A stretch of DNA of 64,000 nucleotides from Streptomyces sp. Je 1-79 (GTDB taxonomy: Bacteria > Actinomycetota > Actinomycetes > Streptomycetales > Streptomycetaceae): NCBI RefSeq assembly GCF_025195125.1, contig NZ_JAMGSL010000004.1, positions 310,001 through 374,000 on the forward strand, written 5' to 3'. The notes under the pieces were generated by a model, which searched no databases, was not told the origin of the DNA, and was given only the letters and a program-made list of their open reading frames with translations. Positions 8,618 to 16,685 of the stretch are shown in pieces (positions within the stretch are counted from its first letter, which is position 1; each line of letters begins with the position of its first letter). A program made the translations under genes and the position numbers.

Positions 8618-8992
8618 ATGCCCTCCGCTGCCCCCGACGTCCGCGTCCGACGGATCTACGAAGCCCCCTCACCCGACGACGGCGTACGGGTCCTGGTCGA
8701 CCGGCTCTGGCCGCGCGGCCTCGCCAAGGCCGACGCCCACGTCGACGAATGGCCCAAGGCGCTCACCCCCTCCACCGAGCTGCGCCGCTGGTACCACGGA
8801 GCGGAGGGCGCGTACGAGGAGTTCTGCCGGCGGTACGAGGACGAGCTCGCCGAACCCGCCGCCGCCGAGGCCCTCGACGGGCTGCGCACCCTCGCCGCGA
8901 AGGGCCGCGTCACCCTCCTCACCGCCGCCAAGGACCCCTCCGTCAGCCACACCTCCGTGCTGCGTCGCGCGCTGAACGCCTCCGGGGCGTAG
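8618..8992 (+). CDS. DUF488 family protein
   Basis: A 124-aa cytosolic protein with the DUF488 hallmarks: RVRRIYE near the N-terminus, VLVDRLWPRG, DEWPKAL and a C-terminal LLTAAKD segment. Function of the family is unknown. I chose ATG 8618 because homologous proteins begin close to this point; a GTG at 8585 that overlaps the TetR stop (GTGA) would add eleven residues and remains possible, implying translational coupling with TetR. Confidence 0.85.
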   Translation: MPSAAPDVRVRRIYEAPSPDDGVRVLVDRLWPRGLAKADAHVDEWPKALTPSTELRRWYHGAEGAYEEFCRRYEDELAEPAAAEALDGLRTLAAKGRVTLLTAAKDPSVSHTSVLRRALNASGA

Positions 8993-9083
8993 CCAGGGGC
9001 ACACGGCGCCGGTCACCATGGCGGGAGCGCACCGTGTTCGCACCTGCCCGAGCTCCGCACCTTCCCCGTTCCGGAGGCGCAGC

Positions 9084-10334
9084 GTGGACCCGACGACGTA
9101 CGCACGTCACGAGCTGCTCGACGCGTTGCAGCGCGACCCGTACCCCCTCTACGCACAGGCGCGGCAGGCCGCCGGTCTGACCTTCGTCCCCGAACTCGAC
9201 GCCTGGCTGGTCGCCAGGGACGCCGACGTCCGCGAAGTGCTGCTGAGGCCCGAGGACTTCTCCTCCGCACAGGCCCTGCGGCCCGACGTCCTGCCCGGGC
9301 CCGCCGTCTTCGGCGTCCTCTCCCGGGGCTTCGGCCAACGGCCCACCGTCGTCTCCACCGACGGCGCCGCCCACCGCCGCCACCGCGCGCCGATCAACCG
9401 GGGCCTCTCCTCCGCGCGCGTCACGGCCCTCACCTCGTACGCCACCGAGGTCGCCACCACCCTCGTCGACGGCTTCGCCGCGGACGGCCGGACCGAGGTG
9501 ATGGCGTCCTACGCCCGTGAGCTCCCCGGCGCCGTCATCGGCCGGCTCATCGGGTTCGAGCCCGAGGACGTGCCCGCGGCGGTGCACGGAGGACACCGCG
9601 CCGAACAGCTCCTCTTCCGGCCGATGACCGAGGACGAGCAGCTCGCCGCCGCCGAGGACGTGCTCGCCCTCCAGCACCTCCTCGACCGCTACGCCCGCGA
9701 CCGGCGCGCCCGGCCGCGCGACGACCTCTGTTCCACGATGGTCGCCGCCCTGGCCCCCGACACCGGCCTCGGGCCCGGCCCCCGCGAACTCACCCGGGAC
9801 CAGCGCAGCGAACTCGTCTCCAACCTCCAGAACATCCTCATCGCAGGACACCTGACCACCACGGCCCTGATCGGCACCGCGCTCCACCACCTGCTGCGCC
9901 GTCGCGACCAGTGGGAGCTGCTCTGCGCCCGGCCCGAGCTCATACCCGGGGCGGTGGAGGAAGCGGTCCGCTACGACACCGCCGTCCAGGGGTTCCGCCG
10001 GACCACCACCCGCCCGGTCGTCCTCGCCGGCACCGAACTGCCCGCCGGTGCCACCCTCTTCGTCGCGTACGGCTCCGCCAACCGCGACGAGGCCCGCCAC
10101 GAGGACGCCGACACCTTCGACATCACACGGCCCGCGAGCCCCACGCGCCACGTCGGCTTCGGTCACGGCGCGCACGGCTGCCCCGGCTCCCAGCTGGCCC
10201 GCACCCAACTCCGGCTCACCCTGGAGCTGTTCACCCGCCGCTTCCCCGGACTTCGGCTCGCGAAGGACCAGGAGGTCGTGATGCGGCCGACCATGATCCA
10301 CCGCGCGCCCCTGGAACTGCCGCTCACCTGGTGA
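9084..10334 (+). CDS. cytochrome P450
   Basis: A 416-aa class I bacterial P450. Seen in the sequence: I-helix oxygen-activation motif AGHLTT (about 253-258), ExxR as EEAVR (about 292-296) and the haem loop FGHGAHGCPG with Cys near residue 366. The GTG at 9084 is preferred over ATG 9018 because GGAGG sits six bases upstream and the P450 fold starts here. No ferredoxin or reductase gene is adjacent, and no biosynthetic partner, so the substrate cannot be inferred. CYP family cannot be assigned without a search. Confidence 0.92.
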   Translation: MDPTTYARHELLDALQRDPYPLYAQARQAAGLTFVPELDAWLVARDADVREVLLRPEDFSSAQALRPDVLPGPAVFGVLSRGFGQRPTVVSTDGAAHRRHRAPINRGLSSARVTALTSYATEVATTLVDGFAADGRTEVMASYARELPGAVIGRLIGFEPEDVPAAVHGGHRAEQLLFRPMTEDEQLAAAEDVLALQHLLDRYARDRRARPRDDLCSTMVAALAPDTGLGPGPRELTRDQRSELVSNLQNILIAGHLTTTALIGTALHHLLRRRDQWELLCARPELIPGAVEEAVRYDTAVQGFRRTTTRPVVLAGTELPAGATLFVAYGSANRDEARHEDADTFDITRPASPTRHVGFGHGAHGCPGSQLARTQLRLTLELFTRRFPGLRLAKDQEVVMRPTMIHRAPLELPLTW

Positions 10335-10352
10335 CACGTCCCGGGCGCCGTG

Positions 10353-10823
10353 TCACTCCCCGAGCAGACGCGGCGCCTCGTCGGCGGCGTCCGTCACCTC
10401 GCCCGCGCGGTCGGCCAGTGCACGGGCCCACCGCACGAGTCCGCCCACATCGATCCCATACGGATCGGACAGCCCGGCGATCCGCGCGGCGCCGCGCAGC
10501 AACAGCCGTGCCCCGCCCGCCGCGTTGCCCCGTGCCGCGTGCGTCAGGCCAACTGCCAGCTGGGCGAGCCCCTGCCACAGATCCCGCTCCCCGGCGGGCC
10601 CGCTCTTCCACGCGTCCTCGAAGACCTCGTGCGCGTGGAACGGCATCCCCGCGTCGAGGAGCCGCTGCGCCTCGCGCAGGGTCGCCTCCGGGCTCCGCAC
10701 CACGCCCTCGGGCTGCCGCGGCACCCCCTCGGCCCCGTACGGCAACGGCCGCCCCAACCCGTCCCGGGGCCGCCCACTGCGCGCGCGCCCCTCCACGTCC
10801 CGGTCCCTCGGCGTCCTGTCCAC
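10353..10823 (-). CDS. DUF309 domain protein
   Basis: A 156-aa protein with the DUF309 helical core at about 50-125: the FHAHEVFEDAWK motif followed by ERDLWQGLAQLAVGLTHAARGN and AARLL-type helices. Function of the family is unknown. The GTG at 10823 follows GGGAGAGA at slightly long spacing and gives a family-like N-terminus. It is convergent with the P450 gene, with only 18 bp between their stops. Confidence 0.85.
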   Translation of the reverse strand: MDRTPRDRDVEGRARSGRPRDGLGRPLPYGAEGVPRQPEGVVRSPEATLREAQRLLDAGMPFHAHEVFEDAWKSGPAGERDLWQGLAQLAVGLTHAARGNAAGGARLLLRGAARIAGLSDPYGIDVGGLVRWARALADRAGEVTDAADEAPRLLGE

Positions 10824-10960
10824 GCCGCCATTCTCTCCCGAACCCGCCCGGCCTGCGCCGATGCCGCCCACACCCCCGAGGGGTGCGTCCGGCGTCGCAC
10901 GGAGTGAGGTAATGTTCTCTTGCACGCCGCCACCGGGGGAAACGCCGGGGGCACGGGCAT

Positions 10961-11034
<74 letters not shown>

Positions 11035-11052
11035 CTCGAAAGAGTCGCAGGT

Positions 11053-11090
11053 CGAGGGGCCGTTTCAGAGAGATCTGAAACGGCCCCTCG
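11053..11090. terminator. strong bidirectional hairpin after tRNA-Pro
   Basis: Sixteen-base perfect arms (11053-11068 and 11075-11090) surround an AGAGAT loop, 18 bp after the tRNA. The stem lies between the tRNA on + and the acyl-CoA dehydrogenase on -, so it can stop transcription from both sides. Confidence 0.85.
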
Positions 11091-11114
11091 ATCGTTTCCT
11101 GGGACACGTCCTCG

Positions 11115-12401
11115 TCACGGGTGCTTCCTGGCCGAGGTGATGAGGTGCCGCGATGGGCCGGCTCCCGCCGCTCGACCGTCGCCTGCGGTGGCCCTTCGGC
11201 TGAGTTCGGCACGGGTGAGGGCGTTCTTGTGCACCTCGTCGGGGCCGTCGGCGAAGCGCAGGGAGCGGATGCAGGCGTAGGTGCGGGCGAGCGGGAAGTC
11301 GAGGGAGGGGTCGGCCGCGCCGTGGGTCTGGACCGCCTTGTCGAGGATCCACTGGACCGTGCGGGGCGTGGCGATCTTGATGGCCTGGGTCTCGGTGTGG
11401 GCGCCCTTGTCGCCGACGGTGTCCATCAGCCAGGCGGTCTTCAGTACCAGGAGGCGCAGTTGCTCGATCCGTACCCGGGACTCCGCGATCCAGTCGCGGA
11501 TCACACCCTGGCGGGCGAGCGGCTTGCCGAAGGCCACGCGTTCCTCGGCGTGGGCGCACATCAGCTCGATGGCCCGTTCGGCGACGCCGATGAGGCGCAT
11601 GCACTGATGGATCCGTTCCGGGGCCAGTCGGGCGCGGGCGATCGCGCAGCCGTCGCCTTCCTGCCCGATGAGGTTCGCCGCCGGCACGCGTACGTCGTGG
11701 AACACCATCTCCGCGTGGCCGCCGTGGCCGTGGCCGTCGTAGCCGAAGACTTCCATGGCGCGTCTGATCTCGAGGCCGGGGGTGTCCCGGGGTACGAGGA
11801 CCATCGACTGCCGTCGGTGCCGGTCGGCCTCCGGGTCCGTCCTGCCCACCACGATGAACACCCGGGCGTTGGGGTTCATCGCTCCCGTGATCCACCCCTT
11901 GCGGCCGTTGATCACGTAGTCCTCGCCGTCACGCACGATCGACGTGGCGATGTCCGTGGCGTCGGAGGAGGCGACGTCGGGTTCCGTCATCGCCAACGCG
12001 GAACGGATCTCGCCGGCGAGGAGCGGCTCCAGCCACTCCCTGCGCTGTGCCTCGGTGCCGAACACGGAGAGCACTTCCATGGTGCCGGTGTCCGGAGCCG
12101 CGCAGTTGAGGACGGCGGGCGCGAGGTCCGGCGAGCGGCCGGTGATCTCGGCGAGAGGCGCGTACTGCAGATGGGTCAGGCCGCCCCCTTCGTGACCGGG
12201 GAGGAAGAGATTCCAGAGGCCACGGCGGCGGGCCTCGGCTCGGAGGTCGCCGAGGACCGGGACCGAGTCCCAGGCCCAGCGGTCGTCGAGAGCCCCGAGC
12301 TGCTGCTGGAACACCGGCTCCGCCGCGTGGACGTGACTCCACATCAGGTCGAGCAGGTTCTCGCGGAGGAGTTCGGTGTGCGGGTCGAAGGCGAAGTGCA
12401 T
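11115..12401 (-). CDS. acyl-CoA dehydrogenase (FadE/ACAD11-like)
   Basis: A 428-aa FAD enzyme that would oxidise an acyl-CoA to the enoyl-CoA. Visible features are the central ALAMTEPDVASSDATD segment (FAD/substrate motif), NGRKGWITGA, a QGVIRDWIAESR helix and a C-terminal QTHGAADPSLDFPLARTYACIRSLRFADGPDEVHKNAL segment typical of ACAD10/11-type proteins. ATG 12401 is preceded by AAGGA. It is divergent from a TetR gene, and two copies of CGATCTCGAWTCG lie between them, so it is probably repressed by that TetR. Confidence 0.9.
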   Translation of the reverse strand: MHFAFDPHTELLRENLLDLMWSHVHAAEPVFQQQLGALDDRWAWDSVPVLGDLRAEARRRGLWNLFLPGHEGGGLTHLQYAPLAEITGRSPDLAPAVLNCAAPDTGTMEVLSVFGTEAQRREWLEPLLAGEIRSALAMTEPDVASSDATDIATSIVRDGEDYVINGRKGWITGAMNPNARVFIVVGRTDPEADRHRRQSMVLVPRDTPGLEIRRAMEVFGYDGHGHGGHAEMVFHDVRVPAANLIGQEGDGCAIARARLAPERIHQCMRLIGVAERAIELMCAHAEERVAFGKPLARQGVIRDWIAESRVRIEQLRLLVLKTAWLMDTVGDKGAHTETQAIKIATPRTVQWILDKAVQTHGAADPSLDFPLARTYACIRSLRFADGPDEVHKNALTRAELSRRATAGDGRAAGAGPSRHLITSARKHP

Positions 12402-12500
12402 GATCGGTGTTCCTTGAGTGGGGCGAGTCCGGCGTCGAGCGCGACCTTGGGGCCGACCGGCCGGGCATGGGGCGGCGGCAGCCTGGCCGAGACGCGTAAT

Positions 12501-12599
12501 CGATCTCGATTCGGATTCGACTCTAAGGGTAGTCGTGCGGAACCTGTCAACCTTCGCTCGCGTGAGAATCGGGAGCGTCGCTGATACGATCTCGAATCG
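12501..12599. promoter_or_regulatory. two CGATCTCGAWTCG operators, divergent acyl-CoA dehydrogenase/TetR
   Basis: CGATCTCGATTCG at 12501-12513 and CGATCTCGAATCG at 12587-12599, the second running into the first base of the TetR start codon. Flanking bases extend partial dyads (ACGAT...ATCGT around the second). A third copy in the opposite orientation is at 15749-15761. Likely binding sites of the TetR at 12599. Confidence 0.75.
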
Positions 12600-13243
12600 T
12601 GTTCGAGAAGAAAACGACAAGCCCCCCACCGGCTCGCCCGACCGTGGTACAGCGCCGCGGGAAGGAGCGCAGGCGCGCCATCCTCGACGCCGCCGCGGCG
12701 CTGCTCGGCGAGCAGGGCTACGAGGCCGCCACGCTCAAGGCCATCGGTGAACGTGCGGGCATCCCGACCGCCTCCATGTACCACTACTTCCCCGACCGGC
12801 ATCAGGTCGACGCCGACCTCCTGAAGCAGCACATGGGCGAGCTCGACACGCTGATCGGCGCTGCTCTGGACAGTCCGACGGCGCGGACGCTGCCCGAGGC
12901 CGTCGACGTCATGATCGACCTACACCTCGACTACTTCCGTCGGCACCCGAGTTGCACGGAACTGTGGTTCGCGGGACGCCACAGGACGCTCGACGAGCTG
13001 GTGCACGCCTTCGACGAGGCGCAGGCGGAGCGGCTCTGGCGCCACCTTGTGGAGCGGGGCTTCGTCCTCGCCGACACGCCCGTGCTGCCGCTGCTGCTCG
13101 CCTTCGAGGTGGGCAGTCGGCTCTTCGATGTCGCGTTCCGGCGCTCTCCGGCAGGTGACGACGCCACGATCGCCGAAGCTCGCCGCCTCGTCACCGCCTA
13201 CCTCGAGACGTACGCCTCCGCAGGGTCAGGGCCGCGCGGCTGA
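12599..13243 (+). CDS. TetR-family transcriptional regulator
   Basis: A 214-aa regulator with a classic HTH at about 30-75 (YEAATLKAIGERAGIPTASMYHYF) and an all-helical sensor domain. The GTG at 12599 lies at the edge of an operator copy, implying autoregulation or an almost leaderless mRNA. It is divergent from an acyl-CoA dehydrogenase gene. An acyl-CoA or fatty acid ligand would fit, but that is inference. Confidence 0.88.
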   Translation: MFEKKTTSPPPARPTVVQRRGKERRRAILDAAAALLGEQGYEAATLKAIGERAGIPTASMYHYFPDRHQVDADLLKQHMGELDTLIGAALDSPTARTLPEAVDVMIDLHLDYFRRHPSCTELWFAGRHRTLDELVHAFDEAQAERLWRHLVERGFVLADTPVLPLLLAFEVGSRLFDVAFRRSPAGDDATIAEARRLVTAYLETYASAGSGPRG

Positions 13244-13390
13244 CGCCCACGGCGTGCCCACCGTGGGCGCGTCGTGACCGCGCGGTCGTCCCGGCCGCGC
13301 GGTCGGGAAGGTGACGACCTGCCCCGGCGCACGGTGGCGTCCCGTCGGAGGAGGACCAGGGGCGAGGGCCGCGGCGTGGTCGGCGCCCGG

Positions 13391-15568
13391 TCACGGCAGG
13401 TGCGGCTGTGCGAGCGCCTGTTCCGCCCAGATGACCTTGCCCTCGCGGCCGTGTCGCGTGCCCCAGCGCTCGGCGAGCTGGGCGACCAGCAGGAGGCCGC
13501 GGCCGCCCTCGTCGAAGGTCCGGGCGCGGCGCAGGTGGGGGGCGGTGCTGTTGGTGTCGAAGACTTCGCAGGTCAAGGTGGATTCGAAGATGAGCCGCAG
13601 GTGGACGGGCGGCTTGCCGTAGCGGATCGCGTTCGTCACCAGTTCGCTGACCATCAGCTCCGTGGCGAAGGAGAGCTCGTCGAGTCCCCAGGCGGTCAGC
13701 GTCTCCGTCGTGAAGCGGCGGGCGCCGGAGACGGCTGCCGGGTCGGAGGGGAGGTGCAGCGTGGCGACGTGGCTGGGATCGAGTGCCCGAGTGCGCGCGA
13801 CCAGGAGCGCGACGTCGTCGACGCGGCGCTCGGGGAGCAACCTGGTCAGCAGCCGTTCGCAGGCCTCGTCCGGCGTCATCGCAGACCGTGACGCGTGTGC
13901 GAGGGTGTCGCTCAGCAGCGTCAGCGAGGCGCCCACATCACGCGCACGGTCCTGGATGAGGCCGTCGGTGTGGAGGGCGAGCAGACTGCCCTCCGGCAGT
14001 TCCCACTGGGCCGTCTCGAACGGAAGTCCACCCAGCCCCAGCGGCGGACCGATCGGCAGGTCCGGGAGGTCGACCGCCCTGGAACCGGCCGAGGGGGTCG
14101 CCACGGTCGGCGGCACGTGCCCGGCGCTGGCGAGGGAGCAGAGACGGGTGGCGGGGTCGTAGACCGCGTACAGGCAGGTGGCGCTGATCTCGGCTCCCTC
14201 GCGGGCCTCCTCCTTCTGGAGGCGGATGACCACGTCGTCGAGATGGGTGAGGAGTTCGTCGGGCATCAGGTCGAGGTCGGCGAAAGCGCGGACCGCGGTC
14301 CGCAGGCGGCCCATGGTGGCGGCGGCGTGCAGGCCGCGGCCGACGACATCGCCCACGACGAGGGCGACCCGGGCGCCGGACAGCGAGATCACGTCGTACC
14401 AGTCACCGCCCACTCCCGCGCGGGACCCGCTGGGCAGGTAGCGGGAGGCCGTCTCGACCGCGAACTGGTCCACCGGCCCCTGCGGTAGCAGGCTGCGCTG
14501 GAGGGTGAGTGCGGTGGTGTGTTCATGGGTGTACCGGCGGGCGTTGTCGATGTACACCGCCGCCCGGGCCGCGATCTCCTGTGCCAGCAGAAGATCCTCG
14601 TCGTCGAACGGCGAGGCGGTGCGATCGCGGGCGAACTGGGCCAGGCCCAGGGTGGCGCCTCGCGCGTGCAGGGGCAGGAGCAGTACCGAGTGGATGCCGA
14701 AGTCGGGCGGGCCGGGCGGCGCCGGGGGAGCGGGGGCGTCCGGTGTCGATGGTGCGGGGGCGTCCGGTGTCGTGACCCGGAGCAGCGTGGGCCGCCCCGT
14801 GGCCAGCGCCTCTGCCGGCGCCGACTCCGCCGGGTAGGTGTGCGATCGGCCCGTGCCGACCGGGGAGTCCGGAGAGCCGTCCAGGGCGGATCGCTGGGCG
14901 ATGCGTCGCAGCAGCGGTGCGTCCGTCGGCGGCTGTGGCCCCCCGTCGCGGAGGAGGGACTCGAGGAGGTCGACGGTGACGAGGTCGGCGAAGTGGTCCA
15001 CGCCGACCTCCGCCAGCTCCCGGGCGGTACGGGCGGTGTCGAGTGTGGTCCCGATCCGCCTGCTCGCCTCGTTGGCCAGGAAGAGCCTGCGCTGCATCCG
15101 CCGGCCGCGTACCTCCTGGTAGGCGGTGACCACCTGCTCCGAACCGTGATCGACGTACGCGAACGCCGTCGCGATCAGTCGGAGGATCGCGTCGTTGGTC
15201 AGCTGCCGGTCGTCGGTGAGCCGGGCGGCTTCCTCCTGCAACAGCTCGAGCAGGGTGACGTGCCCGAGGCGGTAGGCGCGGAGCAGCGTGCTGATCGGTA
15301 CGCCGCCCTCGGCGAATCGGCGAGCGAGTTCCAGGGCGGCAGGTGGCAGCTCGGCCCGCGTCACGTCGCGGTTGTGCTCCAGCCCGTCCAGGAAGGCCGT
15401 GACGTGGTCGACCGTCTCGCTCAGCGCGACCCGGGCGAGGTCCTCGTCCTCCCACAGTTCCGGAAGCTCGCCGCGCATGCGCTGCATGAGGAGGCCGGCC
15501 CACTGGTTCGAGCGCGGCCTCACTTCACGCGCCAGGCGGCCGAGGAACGCGGAGACGTCCTGCTCCAT
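13391..15568 (-). CDS. SpoIIE/RsbU-type PP2C phosphatase with GAF and HATPase domains
   Basis: A 725-aa signalling protein. Domain order: N-terminal helical region similar to RsbR/PucR-type regulators (about 20-130), a GAF domain (about 165-345) with a Pro/Ala/Asp repeat insert (near 265-285), an SpoIIE/PP2C phosphatase domain (about 365-590; VGGDWYDV, VGDVVGRG, HTDGLIQDR) and a C-terminal RsbW-like ATPase (about 600-720; ELVTNAIRYG, GRGLLLV). Such proteins control anti-anti-sigma factor phosphorylation in Streptomyces stress or development. ATG 15568 is chosen because family-like sequence starts there. The stimulus is unknown. Confidence 0.9.
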   Translation of the reverse strand: MEQDVSAFLGRLAREVRPRSNQWAGLLMQRMRGELPELWEDEDLARVALSETVDHVTAFLDGLEHNRDVTRAELPPAALELARRFAEGGVPISTLLRAYRLGHVTLLELLQEEAARLTDDRQLTNDAILRLIATAFAYVDHGSEQVVTAYQEVRGRRMQRRLFLANEASRRIGTTLDTARTARELAEVGVDHFADLVTVDLLESLLRDGGPQPPTDAPLLRRIAQRSALDGSPDSPVGTGRSHTYPAESAPAEALATGRPTLLRVTTPDAPAPSTPDAPAPPAPPGPPDFGIHSVLLLPLHARGATLGLAQFARDRTASPFDDEDLLLAQEIAARAAVYIDNARRYTHEHTTALTLQRSLLPQGPVDQFAVETASRYLPSGSRAGVGGDWYDVISLSGARVALVVGDVVGRGLHAAATMGRLRTAVRAFADLDLMPDELLTHLDDVVIRLQKEEAREGAEISATCLYAVYDPATRLCSLASAGHVPPTVATPSAGSRAVDLPDLPIGPPLGLGGLPFETAQWELPEGSLLALHTDGLIQDRARDVGASLTLLSDTLAHASRSAMTPDEACERLLTRLLPERRVDDVALLVARTRALDPSHVATLHLPSDPAAVSGARRFTTETLTAWGLDELSFATELMVSELVTNAIRYGKPPVHLRLIFESTLTCEVFDTNSTAPHLRRARTFDEGGRGLLLVAQLAERWGTRHGREGKVIWAEQALAQPHLP

Positions 15569-15939
15569 GAGTGCAACGTATCCAAGGGCCCGGTCGCCCG
15601 CCTGTCCTGAAGGCGGTGGCGGAGCGGGCGGCGAGGCCGACCCCACCGCGAGGCCGGCCCTCCGCCGGCCACGGCAGTGGACGGCCGGAGCGCTCGCGCC
15701 CTCGACGGGCCTTGACAGTCCATCACCGTACAGCTCTAAACTCAAATTCGATTCGAGATCGAGTCAGGCTCCCGGCCTGCCATGCCGACGGCGACAGCGA
15801 GGTCGCCGCTCGGGCAGCCGGCACGGCACCCGACCGGTGGACGGCCCGGCGCAGGGCGATACGCCGACGTCCGCCGGAGCCCCGTGTCCCGAACCGGTCG
15901 CCGTCACTTCACCCATCACCCCGACTACCCGGAGGCTCC
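15569..15939. other. gap upstream of the phosphatase gene
   Basis: Contains the + strand promoter and operator at 15713-15761 and then about 180 bp of leader-like sequence before a candidate small gene. Longer frames in this stretch have no recognisable protein character. The phosphatase promoter on the - strand should also be here but is not obvious. Confidence 0.5.
15713..15761 (+). promoter_or_regulatory. consensus promoter with TetR-type operator
   Basis: TTGACA (15713-15718), 18-bp spacer and TAAACT (15737-15742) form a near-consensus housekeeping promoter on +. Seven bases after the -10 is CGATTCGAGATCG (15749-15761), the reverse complement of the 13-mer found twice in front of the TetR gene at 12599. 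A repressor bound there would block this promoter. The transcript would run toward the 36-codon frame at 15940. Confidence 0.65.
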
Positions 15940-16050
15940 GTGCGCTTCCCTTCCGTCCCGACCCCTGCCGACCGCGACCGACCGCCCGAGCCCCGACGCG
16001 GTGACGGCCCGGACGGCGCCGACCGGCATGTCTGGGGCACGGCCGCGTAG
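15940..16050 (+). CDS. candidate 36-aa small protein
   Basis: A GTG-started frame, MRFPSVPTPADRDR at the N-terminus and ending DRHVWGTAA, preceded by GGAGG four bases upstream and followed six bases after its TAG by an 18-bp hairpin. About 30 of 36 codons end in G or C, as in real genes here. It has no hydrophobic segment and is rich in Pro, Asp and Arg. It is not recognised. It could be a real small protein, a peptide precursor, or chance coding in a non-coding RNA. The regulated promoter at 15713 is the main support for expression. Confidence 0.35.
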   Translation: MRFPSVPTPADRDRPPEPRRGDGPDGADRHVWGTAA

Positions 16051-16056
16051 TACGCG

Positions 16057-16096
16057 GGTGGCCGGGGCGGGCACGGTCGTGCCCGCCCCGGCCACC
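16057..16096. terminator. 18-bp perfect hairpin
   Basis: Arms 16057-16074 and 16079-16096 pair perfectly around GGTC. It sits just after the candidate small gene on + and also downstream of the hotdog-protein operon on -, so it may end both transcripts. Confidence 0.8.
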
Positions 16097-16129
16097 ATCC
16101 AGCTGCCGGATCCTGCCCGGCCGCCGTGT

Positions 16130-16201
16130 GGGATCAGGGACGCAGTAGGACCGGCAACGGTGAGTGCCGTCGGCGACCACCGTTGCCGGTCCGCTGATCC
16201 C
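16130..16201. repeat. composite inverted repeat (second hairpin)
   Basis: An inner 15-bp perfect stem (16148-16162 with 16178-16192) is enclosed by an outer 8-bp stem GGGATCAG/CTGATCCC (16130-16137 with 16194-16201) with an asymmetric bulge. It is about 100 bp beyond the stop of the hotdog gene on -. Probably part of a double terminator; a structured RNA element is an alternative. Confidence 0.65.
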
Positions 16202-16304
16202 GCATCGCCCCGGACCGGGCCTGGCCGAACTCCCTGCCTGGAAAGGGGGATGCAACGCCCCACCGCGCCGTGCGTCTACGCGTCGAGGGCCCTCCCCCCG
16301 ACGG

Positions 16305-16685
16305 TCACCGAGCCGTCGTTCCGGCGTCGGCCGGAACGACGGCGGTGCCTCGGGCCCGGGTGGCGACGATGGGCTCTGCCAGCACTTCGGCCCGGCCGGA
16401 GTCGTCGACCGTGCGGCAGATGACGCGCAGTTCGAAGTCGACGGTCCGGCTACGGGTCCCCTTCGACGCCAGGCGGGCCTCGGCCTCGACGACGTCGCCG
16501 CCGCGGACCGGGGCGAGGAACTCGACCGACGCGTACCCGGCGAACAGGCTCTCGTGGCCGTCGATGGTGATCGCCAGGTGCGTGCCGGCGTCTCCGAACA
16601 GCTTCAGCCCGAAGGCCCCGTCGACCAGGTTCCCCGCGTAGTGTGCCTCGGAGTGGGCGACATAGCGCTGGTGCACGACCTTCAT
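16305..16685 (-). CDS. hotdog-fold protein, 3-aminobutyryl-CoA ammonia-lyase-like
   Basis: A 126-aa hotdog-fold protein. The block AHYAGNLVDGAFGLKLFGD followed by LFAGYASVEFLAPVRGGDVVEAEA closely resembles Kal, the 3-aminobutyryl-CoA ammonia-lyase of lysine fermentation, more than ordinary thioesterases; this is recalled family knowledge, not a search. Kal-type enzymes remove ammonia from a beta-aminoacyl-CoA to give an enoyl-CoA. The ATG at 16685 overlaps the TGA of the monooxygenase gene (ATGA), so both are one operon. In this cluster it could deaminate or hydrate a CoA intermediate of amine breakdown. Confidence 0.75.
   Translation of the reverse strand: MKVVHQRYVAHSEAHYAGNLVDGAFGLKLFGDAGTHLAITIDGHESLFAGYASVEFLAPVRGGDVVEAEARLASKGTRSRTVDFELRVICRTVDDSGRAEVLAEPIVATRARGTAVVPADAGTTAR

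Noticed and set aside
15764..16423. longer frames (163-213 aa) in the 15.7-16.4 kb gap
   Set aside because: Composition is Arg/Pro/Thr-rich, they cross the hairpins and the hotdog gene end, and show no motif.
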